This document shows positions 1 to 10,000 of a stretch of DNA of 64,000 nt, piece after piece (position 1 is the first letter of the stretch; each line of letters opens with the position of its first letter). Both the position numbers and the translations under genes were made by a program. The stretch lies in contig NC_012914.1 of the NCBI RefSeq assembly GCF_000023585.1, forward strand, positions 954,001 to 1,018,000, read 5' to 3'. The notes below the pieces were generated by a model. The model ran no database searches and was not told where the DNA came from. It saw only the letters and a program-made list of their open reading frames with translations. Source of the DNA: Paenibacillus sp. JDR-2. GTDB taxonomy: Bacteria; Bacillota; Bacilli; Paenibacillales; Paenibacillaceae.

Positions 1-1184
1 CCAATCATATCGGACAGCCATTTCTTGTTCTTATGAGCCAGGGCGGCAAGCGTAGCCGCAATCGAGAAGTAGGCTTCCAGCACATGCTCCTGGGATCCCC
101 GCCATTCCTCCTCAATCTCTCGGAAAATAGCTTCAAGCTTCTCGCCGGCAGCATCCCATTGGCCAAGCTCCAGCATCTGCAGCACGGAAGGCGGGCGGTA
201 CAGCTCGCCAAGCAGCTGCGGCGTGCCGCGTGTCGGCTCCTTCGCGAGCGACACGAACAATTCCTGTTCGCTGCCGATGAACTGGCGGAAGTTCGTAATG
301 GAAGTCTGATAGAGAGGGCCAACATCCTGCGGGAAGGATCCTCTCTTGCTCGTAAGAATAGAGATGCCGACCTTGAGGTACGATTTCACGACATGCTGGA
401 GCTGGAAGGCATGGCTCTCAATCCACTCATCCAGATCGCTTGTTATGGTTGAACCGGCTTTGGCTTTCAGGAGACAAACGATAAAGCCGTTCGAATCCTT
501 GCAATGCCACATATCCAGCTGGTCGCCGAATACTTCCTCCGCGATATTGGCCAGCGCATAATCGATTAAAGCCTCGCTCTCGCCGTCATCGTATAGACGG
601 TCTTCGTCATCAATCCGGAGCAGCATCACATGGAAGTCATCGTTCTCTTGGAACGGTACCGTATAAGTGGCAAGTTTTTTGGACAAGCGCTGCGGGGACA
701 ATGACTGCTTGCCGCTCAGCATATCCAGAAGCAGATACTCTCTCAGCTTTGGCAGCTGCTCCCGCAAGGAGTACATCGCGCGCTGCATCGAGCTGATCTC
801 AAGCCACTCCTGTTCAAGCTCCTTGATTGCGCGGCGAACCGAGGTCAGCAGCTCATCGTCCGAGGCTGGCTTCAGCAGATAATCGCTGGATTTCAGCTTC
901 AAAGCCTGCTTCGTATATTCGAAGTCGGAGTAACCGGATAGCAGAATGCATTTGGTATGCTTCCAGTTCTGCTTGATTTCCTGAATAAGCTCCAGTCCTG
1001 TCATTCCCGGCATCCGGATATCCGTAATCACGACATCAATGGCATGCTCATGCAACAGCCCAATGGCTTCCGGACCGGAATAAGCTTTATGGACAACGTC
1101 AACGCCGGCTTCCTCCCATGGCAGCATATCTGCCAGATCGTCGGCAAGTATCGATTGGTCGTCTACAATTAGAAGTTGGCGCAT
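1..1184 (-). CDS. YesN-type response regulator (3' end cut by window edge)
   Basis: About 394 residues are visible; the C-terminus lies beyond base 1. The ATG at 1184-1182 (MRQLLIVDDQ) follows a GGAGGAA ribosome binding site. The receiver domain (about residues 1-120) has D8-D9, the phospho-acceptor D55 in the motif TDIRMP, and K105 in LLKPA. The rest is the long helical middle region typical of YesN-family regulators; the expected C-terminal AraC-type DNA-binding domain would lie outside the window, so I infer it rather than see it. The stop codon of the YesM-type kinase lies 42 bases upstream, so the two genes form one minus-strand unit. By family knowledge such pairs sense extracellular sugars or cell-wall products and switch on a neighbouring importer, here probably the divergent permease operon starting at 3111. 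Confidence 0.93.
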   Translation of the reverse strand, partial: MRQLLIVDDQSILADDLADMLPWEEAGVDVVHKAYSGPEAIGLLHEHAIDVVITDIRMPGMTGLELIQEIKQNWKHTKCILLSGYSDFEYTKQALKLKSSDYLLKPASDDELLTSVRRAIKELEQEWLEISSMQRAMYSLREQLPKLREYLLLDMLSGKQSLSPQRLSKKLATYTVPFQENDDFHVMLLRIDDEDRLYDDGESEALIDYALANIAEEVFGDQLDMWHCKDSNGFIVCLLKAKAGSTITSDLDEWIESHAFQLQHVVKSYLKVGISILTSKRGSFPQDVGPLYQTSITNFRQFIGSEQELFVSLAKEPTRGTPQLLGELYRPPSVLQMLELGQWDAAGEKLEAIFREIEEEWRGSQEHVLEAYFSIAATLAALAHKNKKWLSDMI

Positions 1185-1226
1185 CTCTTATTCCTCCTAA
1201 GAATTATGCTTATGAATGTGCTTGGG

Positions 1227-2954
1227 TCATTGGTTCCCTTCACTGTCATTAGGCCAATACAGCTCGACGGTAAGTCCGCCGTCATCGCCGCGTATCAGCC
1301 GGACTCCGGCTTCCTGTCCATATTGCAGAGTCATCCGCTGGCGCGTATTCCACAGGGCGCAGCCTTTATCCTCCGTCGGAGGCATCGACATTTGCAGCTT
1401 TAATTGGGCGAGCTGTTCCTCCGTTACGCCAACTCCGTTATCGGTGACGGTTATGACGTTGTACCGGTCATTTTGCGAGCCGGTTATTTGCACCTCACCG
1501 CCGCCGATCGGCTCAAGGCCGTGCAGAACGGCATTTTCGACAATCGGCTGAAGGATTAACCGCGGAATTTCAAGTTCCTCCATCGCTTCCGGAATCGTAA
1601 TGACATAGGTCATATCCTGGACGTTCATCGCCTGGATCGCCAGATAACTCTTCACCAGTTCGATTTCCTCACGCAGGTAAGCGAGTTGTCTTTCGGATCT
1701 GGTTGTATACCGGTAATACCGGCTGAGATGCAGCGCAAGCTCCATAACGGATTCTTTTTCCCCAAGCCTCGTAAGACTGCGGATCAGAGAGAAGCAATTA
1801 TAGAGGAAGTGCGGATTAATCTGCGACTGCAGCTGCTTCAGGTTGGCATCCCTTGAACGAATCTGCTCCAGATACACGTTTTGGATGAGCTGCTCGATCT
1901 GAGAAGCCATGTCATTAAAGCTGACGAGCAGGAAGTGAAACTCGTTGTTCGGATGGAACACCTTCAGCTTCGGATATTCGCCTTTCTTCAGCTTTTTCAC
2001 GCCGCGGATCAGCTCCCGGATCGGAACCTGCACGTTGGTGTACAGCACATAAGCCGCAATCGTGCTGCCGATAAGGAGAAAGACGATGCAGATGTAAAAG
2101 AGATTGCTGTTCGCCGTAATCGGCCTGACAACATCATCGATAGGCAGGTAATCAAAGAGGTACCAGCCAAGCTCGGGCATGTACACGCTGTTGACGGTGT
2201 ATTCGATGCCATCAAGCTTAATGCGGGTATACTGCGATTCCGAAAGCTTTTCCAAATTCACCTTGGCAAGCAGCTTCTTTTGCAGCTCGGCATCGGAGCC
2301 GTTAACCGCAAGAATCCTCTGATCCGGCGAGCTGAAGAAGACATCTCCCTTGCTGCCCGCCTTGAAGCGTTCGAGCGCTTTCACTAATTCATCCGCAGAG
2401 AAGCTGACCTCAACGATAACTCCCGCATTACTGGATGAGCTGTCATAGGGCTCGCTGAGAAACCTTACAAACCTTGGATTGTTCTGGTAATAAGGGGCAA
2501 CGTTCTCGGTATATTTCCAAACCTTTGAATAGTTTTTCGTTACGAGATCTTTATCGTATTCCAGATGGAAGTCGGTTGAAACGAAGGTGTTGGTGGCCGG
2601 CGCATAGATGCTAATCGTTGTATCCCAATCGGAGGAGGCATTAATCAGCCGAAGCTTGTCGGCAATGCGAATCTTCTGGTCCGTTTGTTCATATAGGGTG
2701 GCTATCTCCAAAAATTCGAGGGTACGGACGTTAATGTCTTCGGTTATCATAAGGCCGCTCTTCGCCAGCTGTTCCGCCGTTTCATCGGTCTGGGCCGCAA
2801 AGTAGGACAAGTCCTTGTGCATGGAGATTTCCACTTCGTTCATAACAACGTCCATGCTTGTCTTATTCGAAAACCAGTAGAGGGCGATAATCGGAATGAG
2901 CAGCAAAACGATGATGCCGACTATTTTTGTAAACGTATTCAATCGCAGCGACAT
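1227..2954 (-). CDS. YesM-type sensor histidine kinase
   Basis: 575 residues. There is an N-terminal membrane segment (about 10-30), an extracellular sensor region of roughly 250 residues, a second membrane segment near 285-305, then HAMP, a His_kinase domain with the phospho-acceptor H382 in QINPHFLYN, and a HATPase domain (PIVENAVLHG as the N box, DNGVG as the G1 box). Length and order fit the YesM/LytS family that pairs with YesN regulators. It lies just upstream of the regulator in the same direction and diverges from the sugar permease gene at 3111; the 156 bases between must hold both promoters, although I cannot place them with confidence. Its ligand is unknown; from context it is probably a beta-glucan oligosaccharide. 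Confidence 0.93.
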   Translation of the reverse strand: MSLRLNTFTKIVGIIVLLLIPIIALYWFSNKTSMDVVMNEVEISMHKDLSYFAAQTDETAEQLAKSGLMITEDINVRTLEFLEIATLYEQTDQKIRIADKLRLINASSDWDTTISIYAPATNTFVSTDFHLEYDKDLVTKNYSKVWKYTENVAPYYQNNPRFVRFLSEPYDSSSSNAGVIVEVSFSADELVKALERFKAGSKGDVFFSSPDQRILAVNGSDAELQKKLLAKVNLEKLSESQYTRIKLDGIEYTVNSVYMPELGWYLFDYLPIDDVVRPITANSNLFYICIVFLLIGSTIAAYVLYTNVQVPIRELIRGVKKLKKGEYPKLKVFHPNNEFHFLLVSFNDMASQIEQLIQNVYLEQIRSRDANLKQLQSQINPHFLYNCFSLIRSLTRLGEKESVMELALHLSRYYRYTTRSERQLAYLREEIELVKSYLAIQAMNVQDMTYVITIPEAMEELEIPRLILQPIVENAVLHGLEPIGGGEVQITGSQNDRYNVITVTDNGVGVTEEQLAQLKLQMSMPPTEDKGCALWNTRQRMTLQYGQEAGVRLIRGDDGGLTVELYWPNDSEGNQ

Positions 2955-3110
2955 TCTGGTCCGTCTCCCCGCAGCAAAGTGGATGAAAACAAAAAATTTG
3001 GGTATCGTTCTAAAATCATTGGCGCAGACTTCGCGATTCCCCGATTGCTATACTTACTATACATCATGATGAAACTCTGTCAATCGACAAATAGAATAGC
3101 GGAAAGGACA

Positions 3111-4082
3111 ATGGGGATGGGGACAACGACAAAGGCGATAGCCGGCAATGAGGTCTTGCGGCAGGAGACTGACAAATCGAAAACGAGAGGATTTTTGAAG
3201 AGGACATGGCCGCTTCACGTCATGCTGCTTCCGGCGGTAATCCTGCAATTTATATTCGTGTACGTACCTCTCGGAGGATTGGTTATCGCTTTTCAAGACT
3301 ACAAACCGTACGATGGCATTTTCCATTCCAAGTGGGTAGGGCTTGAGCATTTCAAATTTATGTTCGATTATCCGGACATTAAGCAGGTTATTACGAACAC
3401 CGCACTGATTGCGGGACTAAAAATTATATGCGGCATTATCGTGCCGTTCGTGTTTGCTCTTTTGCTGAACGAGGTGAACTTTAATCCTTTCAAGCGTACG
3501 GTGCAGACGCTGGTCTATCTGCCTTACTTCATCTCCTGGGTGTTCCTGGGAGGGATTCTGAACGACATGCTCGCATCGGACGGAATTATTAACTCGGTGC
3601 TTCATAACTGGTTTGGCGTGAAGGAGTCCATTCTGTTCCTGGGCGATGGGAACTGGTTCCGGTTTGTCGTTGTGCTTAGCGATGTCTGGCAGCAGTTCGG
3701 TTACGGCACAATCGTGTATCTCGCGGCGTTGGCAGGGGTGAATCCTTCCCTCTATGAGGCGGCGGAGGTAGACGGCGCGACACGCTGGAAGCAGACGCGG
3801 CATGTAACGATTCCTTCGCTTCTGCCGATTGTAATCGTAGTGGGGACGCTGGCGCTTGGCAATATTTTGAACGCAGGCTTCGACCAAATCTTCAACTTGT
3901 ATAATCCGCTTGTCTACAGCAAAGGCGATATTATAGACACGTTCGTTTACCGTACGGGTATTCTGAACGGGCAGTACAGCTTGGCCACGGCAGTTGGCAT
4001 CTTCAAATCACTAATCGGTTTTGTGTTAATTATCGTCGGTTACAAGCTCGCTCAAAAATATGCGGATTATAAAATCTTCTAG
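3111..4082 (+). CDS. Oligosaccharide ABC transporter permease, LplB type
   Basis: 323 residues from the ATG at 3111, chosen because AAAGGA lies six bases upstream and the protein then begins MGMGTTTKA. An in-frame start at 2817 would run back over the divergent kinase gene and has no ribosome site. Six membrane segments are apparent, beginning with a helix around WPLHVMLLPAVILQF. The EAA loop that contacts the ATPase is visible as EAAEVDGATRWKQ. By family it is one half of a type I importer channel for oligosaccharides or polysaccharide fragments. It is followed 18 bases later by the partner permease and then by the binding lipoprotein. No ATPase gene is present, so it probably shares an MsmX-type ATPase encoded elsewhere. 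Confidence 0.93.
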   Translation: MGMGTTTKAIAGNEVLRQETDKSKTRGFLKRTWPLHVMLLPAVILQFIFVYVPLGGLVIAFQDYKPYDGIFHSKWVGLEHFKFMFDYPDIKQVITNTALIAGLKIICGIIVPFVFALLLNEVNFNPFKRTVQTLVYLPYFISWVFLGGILNDMLASDGIINSVLHNWFGVKESILFLGDGNWFRFVVVLSDVWQQFGYGTIVYLAALAGVNPSLYEAAEVDGATRWKQTRHVTIPSLLPIVIVVGTLALGNILNAGFDQIFNLYNPLVYSKGDIIDTFVYRTGILNGQYSLATAVGIFKSLIGFVLIIVGYKLAQKYADYKIF

Positions 4083-4100
4083 AAAGGGGTACCTGCGCAC

Positions 4101-4979
4101 ATGTATCAAAAGACATTTGGTTATCGGGCATTCTCGGTATTTAACTATTTAATCCTGGCTCTAGCAGGCCTGTTGTGTATTATACCTATCATTCATATAC
4201 TCGCGATCAGCTTTAGTGCCAGTGCTCCCGCGAATGCGCATTTGGTCGGCATGTGGCCGGTAGATTTCAATACCGAATCGTATACGAAAACCATGAACAA
4301 TCCGAATTTCCTCCGGGCGTTCTGGATCTCTATCGGGCGTACGGCACTTGGCGCATCCATTACGCTGGCGGTTATTACGTTAGGCGGTTATGCGCTGTCG
4401 AAGGATACGACGGCATTCAAAGCCCGTTCGCGATACGCTTGGTATTTCGTATTTACGATGTGGTTCAGCGGCGGTATAGTGCCTCTTTACATCGTCATTC
4501 GCAATCTTCATATGATGAATACGATTTGGGCGCTTGTTCTTCCTGGCTCCGTTGCCGTATTCAACATGATTCTCTTGATGAACTTCTTCCGCGCCACGCC
4601 AAAGGAGCTTGAGGAAGCAGCCTTTATCGACGGAGCGGGACATTTCTCTATTCTGTTCCGAGTTTATCTGCCTCTGGCTATGCCGGCGATTGCTACGATG
4701 TCGCTGTTTACGATTGTCGGCAACTGGAATGCTTGGTTTGACGCTTTGCTCTATATTAACGACTATCGCAACTATCCGCTCGCAACCTTCCTGCAGACGA
4801 TTATCGTTCAGCAGGACTTCAGCAAGCTGAACCCGGACGTGAATGAACTCAAGAACATTTCCCAGCGTACGGTGAAGGCGGCTCAGATCTTTATCGGGAT
4901 GCTTCCGGTTCTGGTCGTGTATCCGTTCCTGCAGCGGTTTTTCGTCAAAGGGATTGTCCTTGGCGCGGTAAAAGAATAG
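4101..4979 (+). CDS. Oligosaccharide ABC transporter permease, YtcP/LplC type
   Basis: 292 residues, ATG start with GAAAGGGG upstream. It is the second channel subunit, with about six membrane segments and the EAA loop EEAAFIDGAGHFSILF. The C-terminus ends FVKGIVLGAVKE, a near-invariant ending in this subfamily, also seen in the paralogue at 42521. It is co-transcribed with the LplB-type gene just upstream. The binding protein follows after 135 bases that contain their own promoter-like sequence. Confidence 0.93.
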   Translation: MYQKTFGYRAFSVFNYLILALAGLLCIIPIIHILAISFSASAPANAHLVGMWPVDFNTESYTKTMNNPNFLRAFWISIGRTALGASITLAVITLGGYALSKDTTAFKARSRYAWYFVFTMWFSGGIVPLYIVIRNLHMMNTIWALVLPGSVAVFNMILLMNFFRATPKELEEAAFIDGAGHFSILFRVYLPLAMPAIATMSLFTIVGNWNAWFDALLYINDYRNYPLATFLQTIIVQQDFSKLNPDVNELKNISQRTVKAAQIFIGMLPVLVVYPFLQRFFVKGIVLGAVKE

Positions 4980-5068
4980 AAATTAAGAAGATAACAAAAT
5001 GGCATGTTACTCAAAATTATGGTATTTCTATCAGTAAAAACCAAGACTATAGTATTACTTGAGAGTAA

Positions 5069-5091
5069 ATAAAGCGCTCTCATGCTATAAT
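5069..5091 (+). promoter_or_regulatory. Probable promoter with cre-like operator for the binding-protein gene
   Basis: A perfect -10 box TATAAT lies at 5086-5091. Immediately before it, 5069-5082 reads ATAAAGCGCTCTCA, matching 12 of 14 positions of the CcpA cre consensus TGWNANCGNTNWCA (the first two bases differ). The site would sit between -35 and -10, a position used for catabolite repression. No good -35 is seen at 17 bases; TTGAGA lies about 21 bases upstream of the -10. This would give the abundant binding protein its own promoter inside the importer operon. Confidence 0.5.
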
Positions 5092-5114
5092 AATCATTTT
5101 ACGGGGGGAAAAAA

Positions 5115-6896
5115 ATGCATAATTCAATGAAAAAGCTTATGCTCGTTTCGTTGACTGGCGTACTTGCGGCAAGCCTTGCGGCATGCGGATCAAACAACAA
5201 TAATAACGGTAATAAGCCATCTAACGACCCTGCAGCAACGAACTCCGGCAACGCGGCAGCAACGAACAATGCGGGCACGGACAACGCGGGAAGCGGTGCG
5301 GACGAGACGGGCTGGGACGGCAAGAAATACGTAGAGCCGATCACTCTGACAACGGTTAAAGGCGTAGGTACGAACTACTTCTTCAAAACGGGCGAAACGA
5401 TGGAAAACAACGTTTTGCAAAAGTATATGAAAGACAACCTTGGCATCGATGTTAAATACGACTGGGTTGTAACGGATACAAACGACGCTTACAAAACGAA
5501 GCTTCGCCTGATGCTTTCCTCCGGCGAGAAAATGCCTGACGTTATTACGTACCGCGGCGATATGGAAACCGTTAATATGCTGATTGACTCCGGTCAATTC
5601 ATGTCGGTTAACGAGCTGTTCGACAAGTATGCCGGCGATGAGTACAAAAAAGCGGCAGCACTAAACCCGGATACCTTCCTTCCGGTAACGCGCGACGGCG
5701 AGAAAATGGCGCTTCCGGTTCTCGACTACGCATACAACGACGATATGGTTCTATGGCTTCGTCAGGACTGGATGGATAAATTAGGCCTTCAAGCTCCTAA
5801 AACGGTTGCCGACCTTGAAGCCATCATGGATGCATTCACCAATAAAGATCCGGATGGCAACGGCAAAGCGGATACATTCGGTATGGCTCTCGGCTTCAAA
5901 AACGGCTTCCTGAACTGGATGACGGACGTGAGCTGGCTGTTTGGCGCTTACGGCACAATGCCGGGCCAATGGAACAAAGCGGCTGACGGCACGCTGGCTT
6001 TCGGCTCCGTAGATCCGGCTGCCAAGCAAGCTCTCAGCACATTGAAAACCTGGATGGATAAAGGCTGGATCTCGAAAGACTCCGGTTTGAAAGACGATAC
6101 TTCCGGTTCCGAGTTCTTCACGAAAGGTCAAGCAGGCGCAATCGTTGGCCGTAACTGGCTGCCGGACTGGCCGTTTGGCGATCTGATCAACAACGTTCCG
6201 GGCGCGAAATACAAAGCTTATCCAATCCCTGCCGGTCCAGACGGTAAAATCGGTTCCCAAAGCGGCAACCCTTCCGTTAACGGCTGGATGCTGATCAACA
6301 AAAAGGCGGCTCATCCTGAAGCGCTGCTCCGCTACTACAACTTCTTCTTCGATAACTGGGCGAACCCGCAAAAAGGCAGCGAGTTCGAAAACGGCTTCGC
6401 GGAAGGCTACGACTGGGCTAAATTGCCGGACGGCACGATCACGAAGGATCCGCAAAAATATCCGGACCTGTTCCCGAACTATGCGGACCGCACGCATCTC
6501 GTAGAGCCAATCTACTACTCGCTGACATTTGAAGGCGCTCGTCAACCGGCTCTGTATGCGGACACGATGATTAAGCTGTATAACGGCGAAGCTCCAACAA
6601 CGCCATACGAAGAGCAGACAAAAGCCGTTCGTAAACCGGAGAATCTGGAAGCGATGAAGATCGTTATGGATCAAAAAGATATCCGTATGAAAAACTACTT
6701 CCAAGGTCCTCTGACGGAAACAATGAAGTCCAAAAACGAATTGCTGAACAAACTGGTTAACGAATCGTTCTCCAAAATCATCTACGGTCAAGCACCGCTG
6801 GATTCGTTCGATACAATGGTAGAGAACTGGAAGAAATCCGGCGGCGACCAAGTAACGAAAGAAGTTAACGATTGGTACGCTTCGGCTTCGAAGTAA
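5115..6896 (+). CDS. Extracellular solute-binding lipoprotein (LplA-like)
   Basis: 593 residues, ATG start after GGGGGGAAAAAA. A lipoprotein signal peptide ends in the lipobox LAAC, with C24 as the lipidated residue. This is followed by a low-complexity N/A/G-rich tether (about 25-70) and a large family 1-type substrate-binding fold. Its length, about 590, is typical of Paenibacillus LplA-type proteins, which are larger than maltose-binding proteins. It would capture oligosaccharides outside the membrane and deliver them to the two permeases upstream. Given the giant beta-glucanase downstream, beta-glucan oligosaccharides are the likely cargo (inference). A hairpin terminator follows. Confidence 0.92.
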   Translation: MHNSMKKLMLVSLTGVLAASLAACGSNNNNNGNKPSNDPAATNSGNAAATNNAGTDNAGSGADETGWDGKKYVEPITLTTVKGVGTNYFFKTGETMENNVLQKYMKDNLGIDVKYDWVVTDTNDAYKTKLRLMLSSGEKMPDVITYRGDMETVNMLIDSGQFMSVNELFDKYAGDEYKKAAALNPDTFLPVTRDGEKMALPVLDYAYNDDMVLWLRQDWMDKLGLQAPKTVADLEAIMDAFTNKDPDGNGKADTFGMALGFKNGFLNWMTDVSWLFGAYGTMPGQWNKAADGTLAFGSVDPAAKQALSTLKTWMDKGWISKDSGLKDDTSGSEFFTKGQAGAIVGRNWLPDWPFGDLINNVPGAKYKAYPIPAGPDGKIGSQSGNPSVNGWMLINKKAAHPEALLRYYNFFFDNWANPQKGSEFENGFAEGYDWAKLPDGTITKDPQKYPDLFPNYADRTHLVEPIYYSLTFEGARQPALYADTMIKLYNGEAPTTPYEEQTKAVRKPENLEAMKIVMDQKDIRMKNYFQGPLTETMKSKNELLNKLVNESFSKIIYGQAPLDSFDTMVENWKKSGGDQVTKEVNDWYASASK

Positions 6897-6923
6897 TCTA
6901 GCAATAGCTGCTAGCAACAGGAT

Positions 6924-6962
6924 AAGGAACGCCATATTTACGTCAGGCGTTCCTTTTCTTTT
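6924..6962 (+). terminator. Rho-independent terminator after the binding-protein gene
   Basis: Arms AAGGAACGCC and GGCGTTCCTT with a 12-base loop, followed by TTTCTTTT. This separates the importer operon from the giant glucanase gene. Confidence 0.85.
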
Positions 6963-6987
6963 GCCGGTAATCATTTATTGAAAATTC

Positions 6988-7001
6988 TGAAAACGTTTAC
7001 A
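6988..7001 (+). promoter_or_regulatory. cre site (CcpA operator), perfect consensus match
   Basis: TGAAAACGTTTACA matches every position of the cre consensus TGWNANCGNTNWCA. It lies 44 bases before the chosen start of the giant GH16 gene and just after a possible -35 (TTGAAA, 6979-6984). Binding by CcpA/HPr-Ser-P here should repress the glucanase when glucose is plentiful. No convincing -10 is visible, so the exact promoter is not assigned. Confidence 0.75.
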
Positions 7002-7044
7002 ACTAGAACAGTCACCCTGGTCATCTTGCTTGAGAGGGGAAACA

Positions 7045-10000
7045 GTGTTGACTAGAAAAAAAACAAGAAGGTTATTGTCGTTAGTGATGTCGGTCGTTAT
7101 TGCCGTAAGTTATGTGCCGTCAGCCGTATTTGCGGCTTCGGATACGTCAGCGGTAGCCACAAGTGCTGCTGCGCCGGATGTTGCGGGGCATTGGGCTTCG
7201 CAGCAGGTAACGGATTGGACATCGAAGGGTCTCGTTAACAGCTATCCGGACGGAACCTTTAAGCCGGAGCAAGGCATTACGCGCGCGGAATTTACGAAGC
7301 TGATTAACAGCTTGTTTGGCTTTACGGCAAAAGGAGAGAACAGCTTCTCGGATGTTGGGGCAAATGCATGGTATGCCGATTCGGTGTCGATCGGAAAGAA
7401 AGCAGGCTTTATTAACGGTTATCCGGATGGAACCTTTAAACCGAATGCGGCAATTACAAGACAAGAAGCGGCAAAAATGGCTGCGGGACTGTTCAGTTTG
7501 CCGGCAGTAACGGCTGCTGACCCGCTTGAAGCCTTTCAGGATAAATCGCAGGTTGGCGCGTTTGCGGTAGAGCCGCTGGGCCAATTGGTAAGCGGAGGTT
7601 ATTTGAAGGGCTTCCCGAACGGGACGGTTCAGCCGCTTAAGTCGATTACGCGTGCGGAAGCGGTTGTTCTGTTAAGCCGTCTGGCAGGCGAGGTTTACGT
7701 GAAAGCACAGACATACAAGGATCAGAAGCTGGCGGGCAACGGGCTGGTGAACCTTGACGGGGTAACGATCGAGAATTCGGCAATCGGCGGGAATCTCTAT
7801 TTGACCGCTGGGATTGGCGAAGGCGATTTTACGCTGAAAAACACGGAAGTGAATGGAACCATCTTTATCAGCGGCGGCGGGGTACATAGTATTCACCTGA
7901 ACAATGTGCACGTGCCAGCTATCATTGTTGATAAGAAGGAAGGTCCGGTACGCGTCATTGTTGACGGCTCGGAGGTCGGAACGATGGATTTGAATTCCGA
8001 TACGGTACTGGAGACGAACAATTCGGATATCGATCATCTGAACAGTAATCAATCCGATTCCAGCTTGAACGGGAAAGATCTGGACAAGGATCAGACTTAT
8101 GTCGTAGACAGCGGAAGTACTCCGGGAACCGGTGGTGGAAGCAACGGCGGCGGTGGGACGCCAACACCTGCGCCGACTGCAGCGCCAACCCCGACACCGA
8201 CGCCAACGCCAACGGAGACGGCAACCCCGACACCAACGCCAACACCAACGCCGGTTGATGAGTGGGAAGTGGTCTGGAGTGATGAGTTTGACGGATCCGG
8301 CAGCAATCTCGATACCAATGGCGTAAACCTCGACAAGTGGGGTTATCAGCTTGGCACGGGTTCGCAATACGGCCTTGACGGCTGGGGCAATAACGAGCAG
8401 CAAAGCTATGAAGCGGACAATATGAAGGTGGAAGACGGCAAGCTAGTGATTACGGCGAAAAAAGAAGCGAACAGCAATAATAAGCCTTATACTTCGGGCC
8501 GGATTTTCACTCAAAATACGTTTGCCAAAGCCTATGGCAAGTTTGAAGCGAAGCTGAAGCTGCCGAAGGGGCAAGGCTTCTGGCCAGCGTTCTGGATGAT
8601 GCCGGCAACAAGCGAATACGGCACATGGGCATCTTCCGGGGAGATCGATATCATGGAAGCGGTCGGCCGACTGCCGGGCGAAGTTTCCGGAACGATCCAT
8701 TACGGCAAAGCCGCTCCGGGCAACCGCTACACGGGTAACAAATACAACTTCCCAAGCGGAACGGATTTCAGCGGCGAGCATGTCTATGCCGTTGAATGGG
8801 AGCCGGGCGAAATCCGCTGGCTGGTGGACGGAGTTGTCTATCAAACGCAAAACAACTGGAACAGCTGGGGAATTGACCAGCCGGCGAAATATGCTTATCC
8901 GGCACCGTTTGATAAACCGTTTTATATGATTTTGAACCTGGCGGTTGGCGGTAACTTCGACGGCGGCAAGATGCCGCTGGACGACAATGCCCGTACGATG
9001 GAAGTCGATTATGTCCGCGTCTACGATAAGAAGGGCGGATATGGAGCGGAAGGACTTGAAGAGCCAAAGGTTGAACAAGAGGCTCTGCCTGACAATCATA
9101 AACCGGCCATTGACGGCAACTACGTGCATGATATCAATTTCGCGAATGGCTTTAAGACCGTAGCAACAGACTCGGATACCTTGGATCCGGAAAAATGGAA
9201 CTTCGTGCATGTCCCTACTTATAACGGCAACGGCTCCATCGGAACCGACGTTATTGGCGGCAAAACGTATGCTAAAGCGGATATTACGGCGGGAGGCTCG
9301 CAGGACTATTCCGTACAGCTCATCCAGAATGTTACCGTAGGCAAAGGCAGATACTACAAGCTTTCCTTTGATGCCAAATCCACTACGAACCGGACAATGT
9401 CCGCCAAGATCGGCGGCGGCGCTGACCGCGGCTGGGCAACTTATTCCGACGTCTTGTCGGCAAGCCTGACCGATGAATTCAAAACCTACAGCATGACGTT
9501 CCAGATGGCTGCCGATACGGATGTCCTGGCTCGCCTGGAGCTTAATATCGGTCTGAACACAAATCCAGTATGGATCGGCAATGTGAAGCTGGAGGAAGTG
9601 GACGCACCGGATCCGTATAACGAGGACGCGGCGAAAGAGCCTATTAACGGCAATCATGTCTATAACGGCAATTTTGACCTTGGAAGATTGGACCGTCTGA
9701 CTTACTGGCATTTCAATACGGCGGACGGTGCGGCGGCAACAGCTTCCGTAGATCCGGAAGATCGCGAATTCAAGGCGAATATTACGAATGGCGGAGCGAA
9801 TGCTTCTTCCATTACCTTGCTTCAAAAAGGCGTCAACCTGATTCCGAACAACGACTATCAAGTGAAGTTTAACGCAAGCTCAGCTTCCGACCGTACAATC
9901 AAGGTTGGCATTCAGAAGCAGGACGGTACGAATGCGGTGGATCCAATTGAAGTGAATCTGACTTCTTCATCCGCTGTACAGACGGTGAACTTTAACTCCG

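Noticed and set aside
2817..3110. Earlier in-frame start for the first LplB-type permease
   Set aside because: It would overlap the divergent kinase gene, lacks a ribosome site, and adds about 98 residues with no family match; ATG 3111 has AAAGGA at proper distance.
8107..8262. Short tandem repeats of CCAACACC type that might suggest a CRISPR or microsatellite
   Set aside because: They encode the Pro/Thr linker between the SLH region and the first GH16 domain, in frame with the gene.
8443..9861. Long minus-strand open frames inside the glucanase gene (also at 10891-11946, 14392-15321)
   Set aside because: They follow from the codon bias of the sense gene; there are no domains and no ribosome sites.
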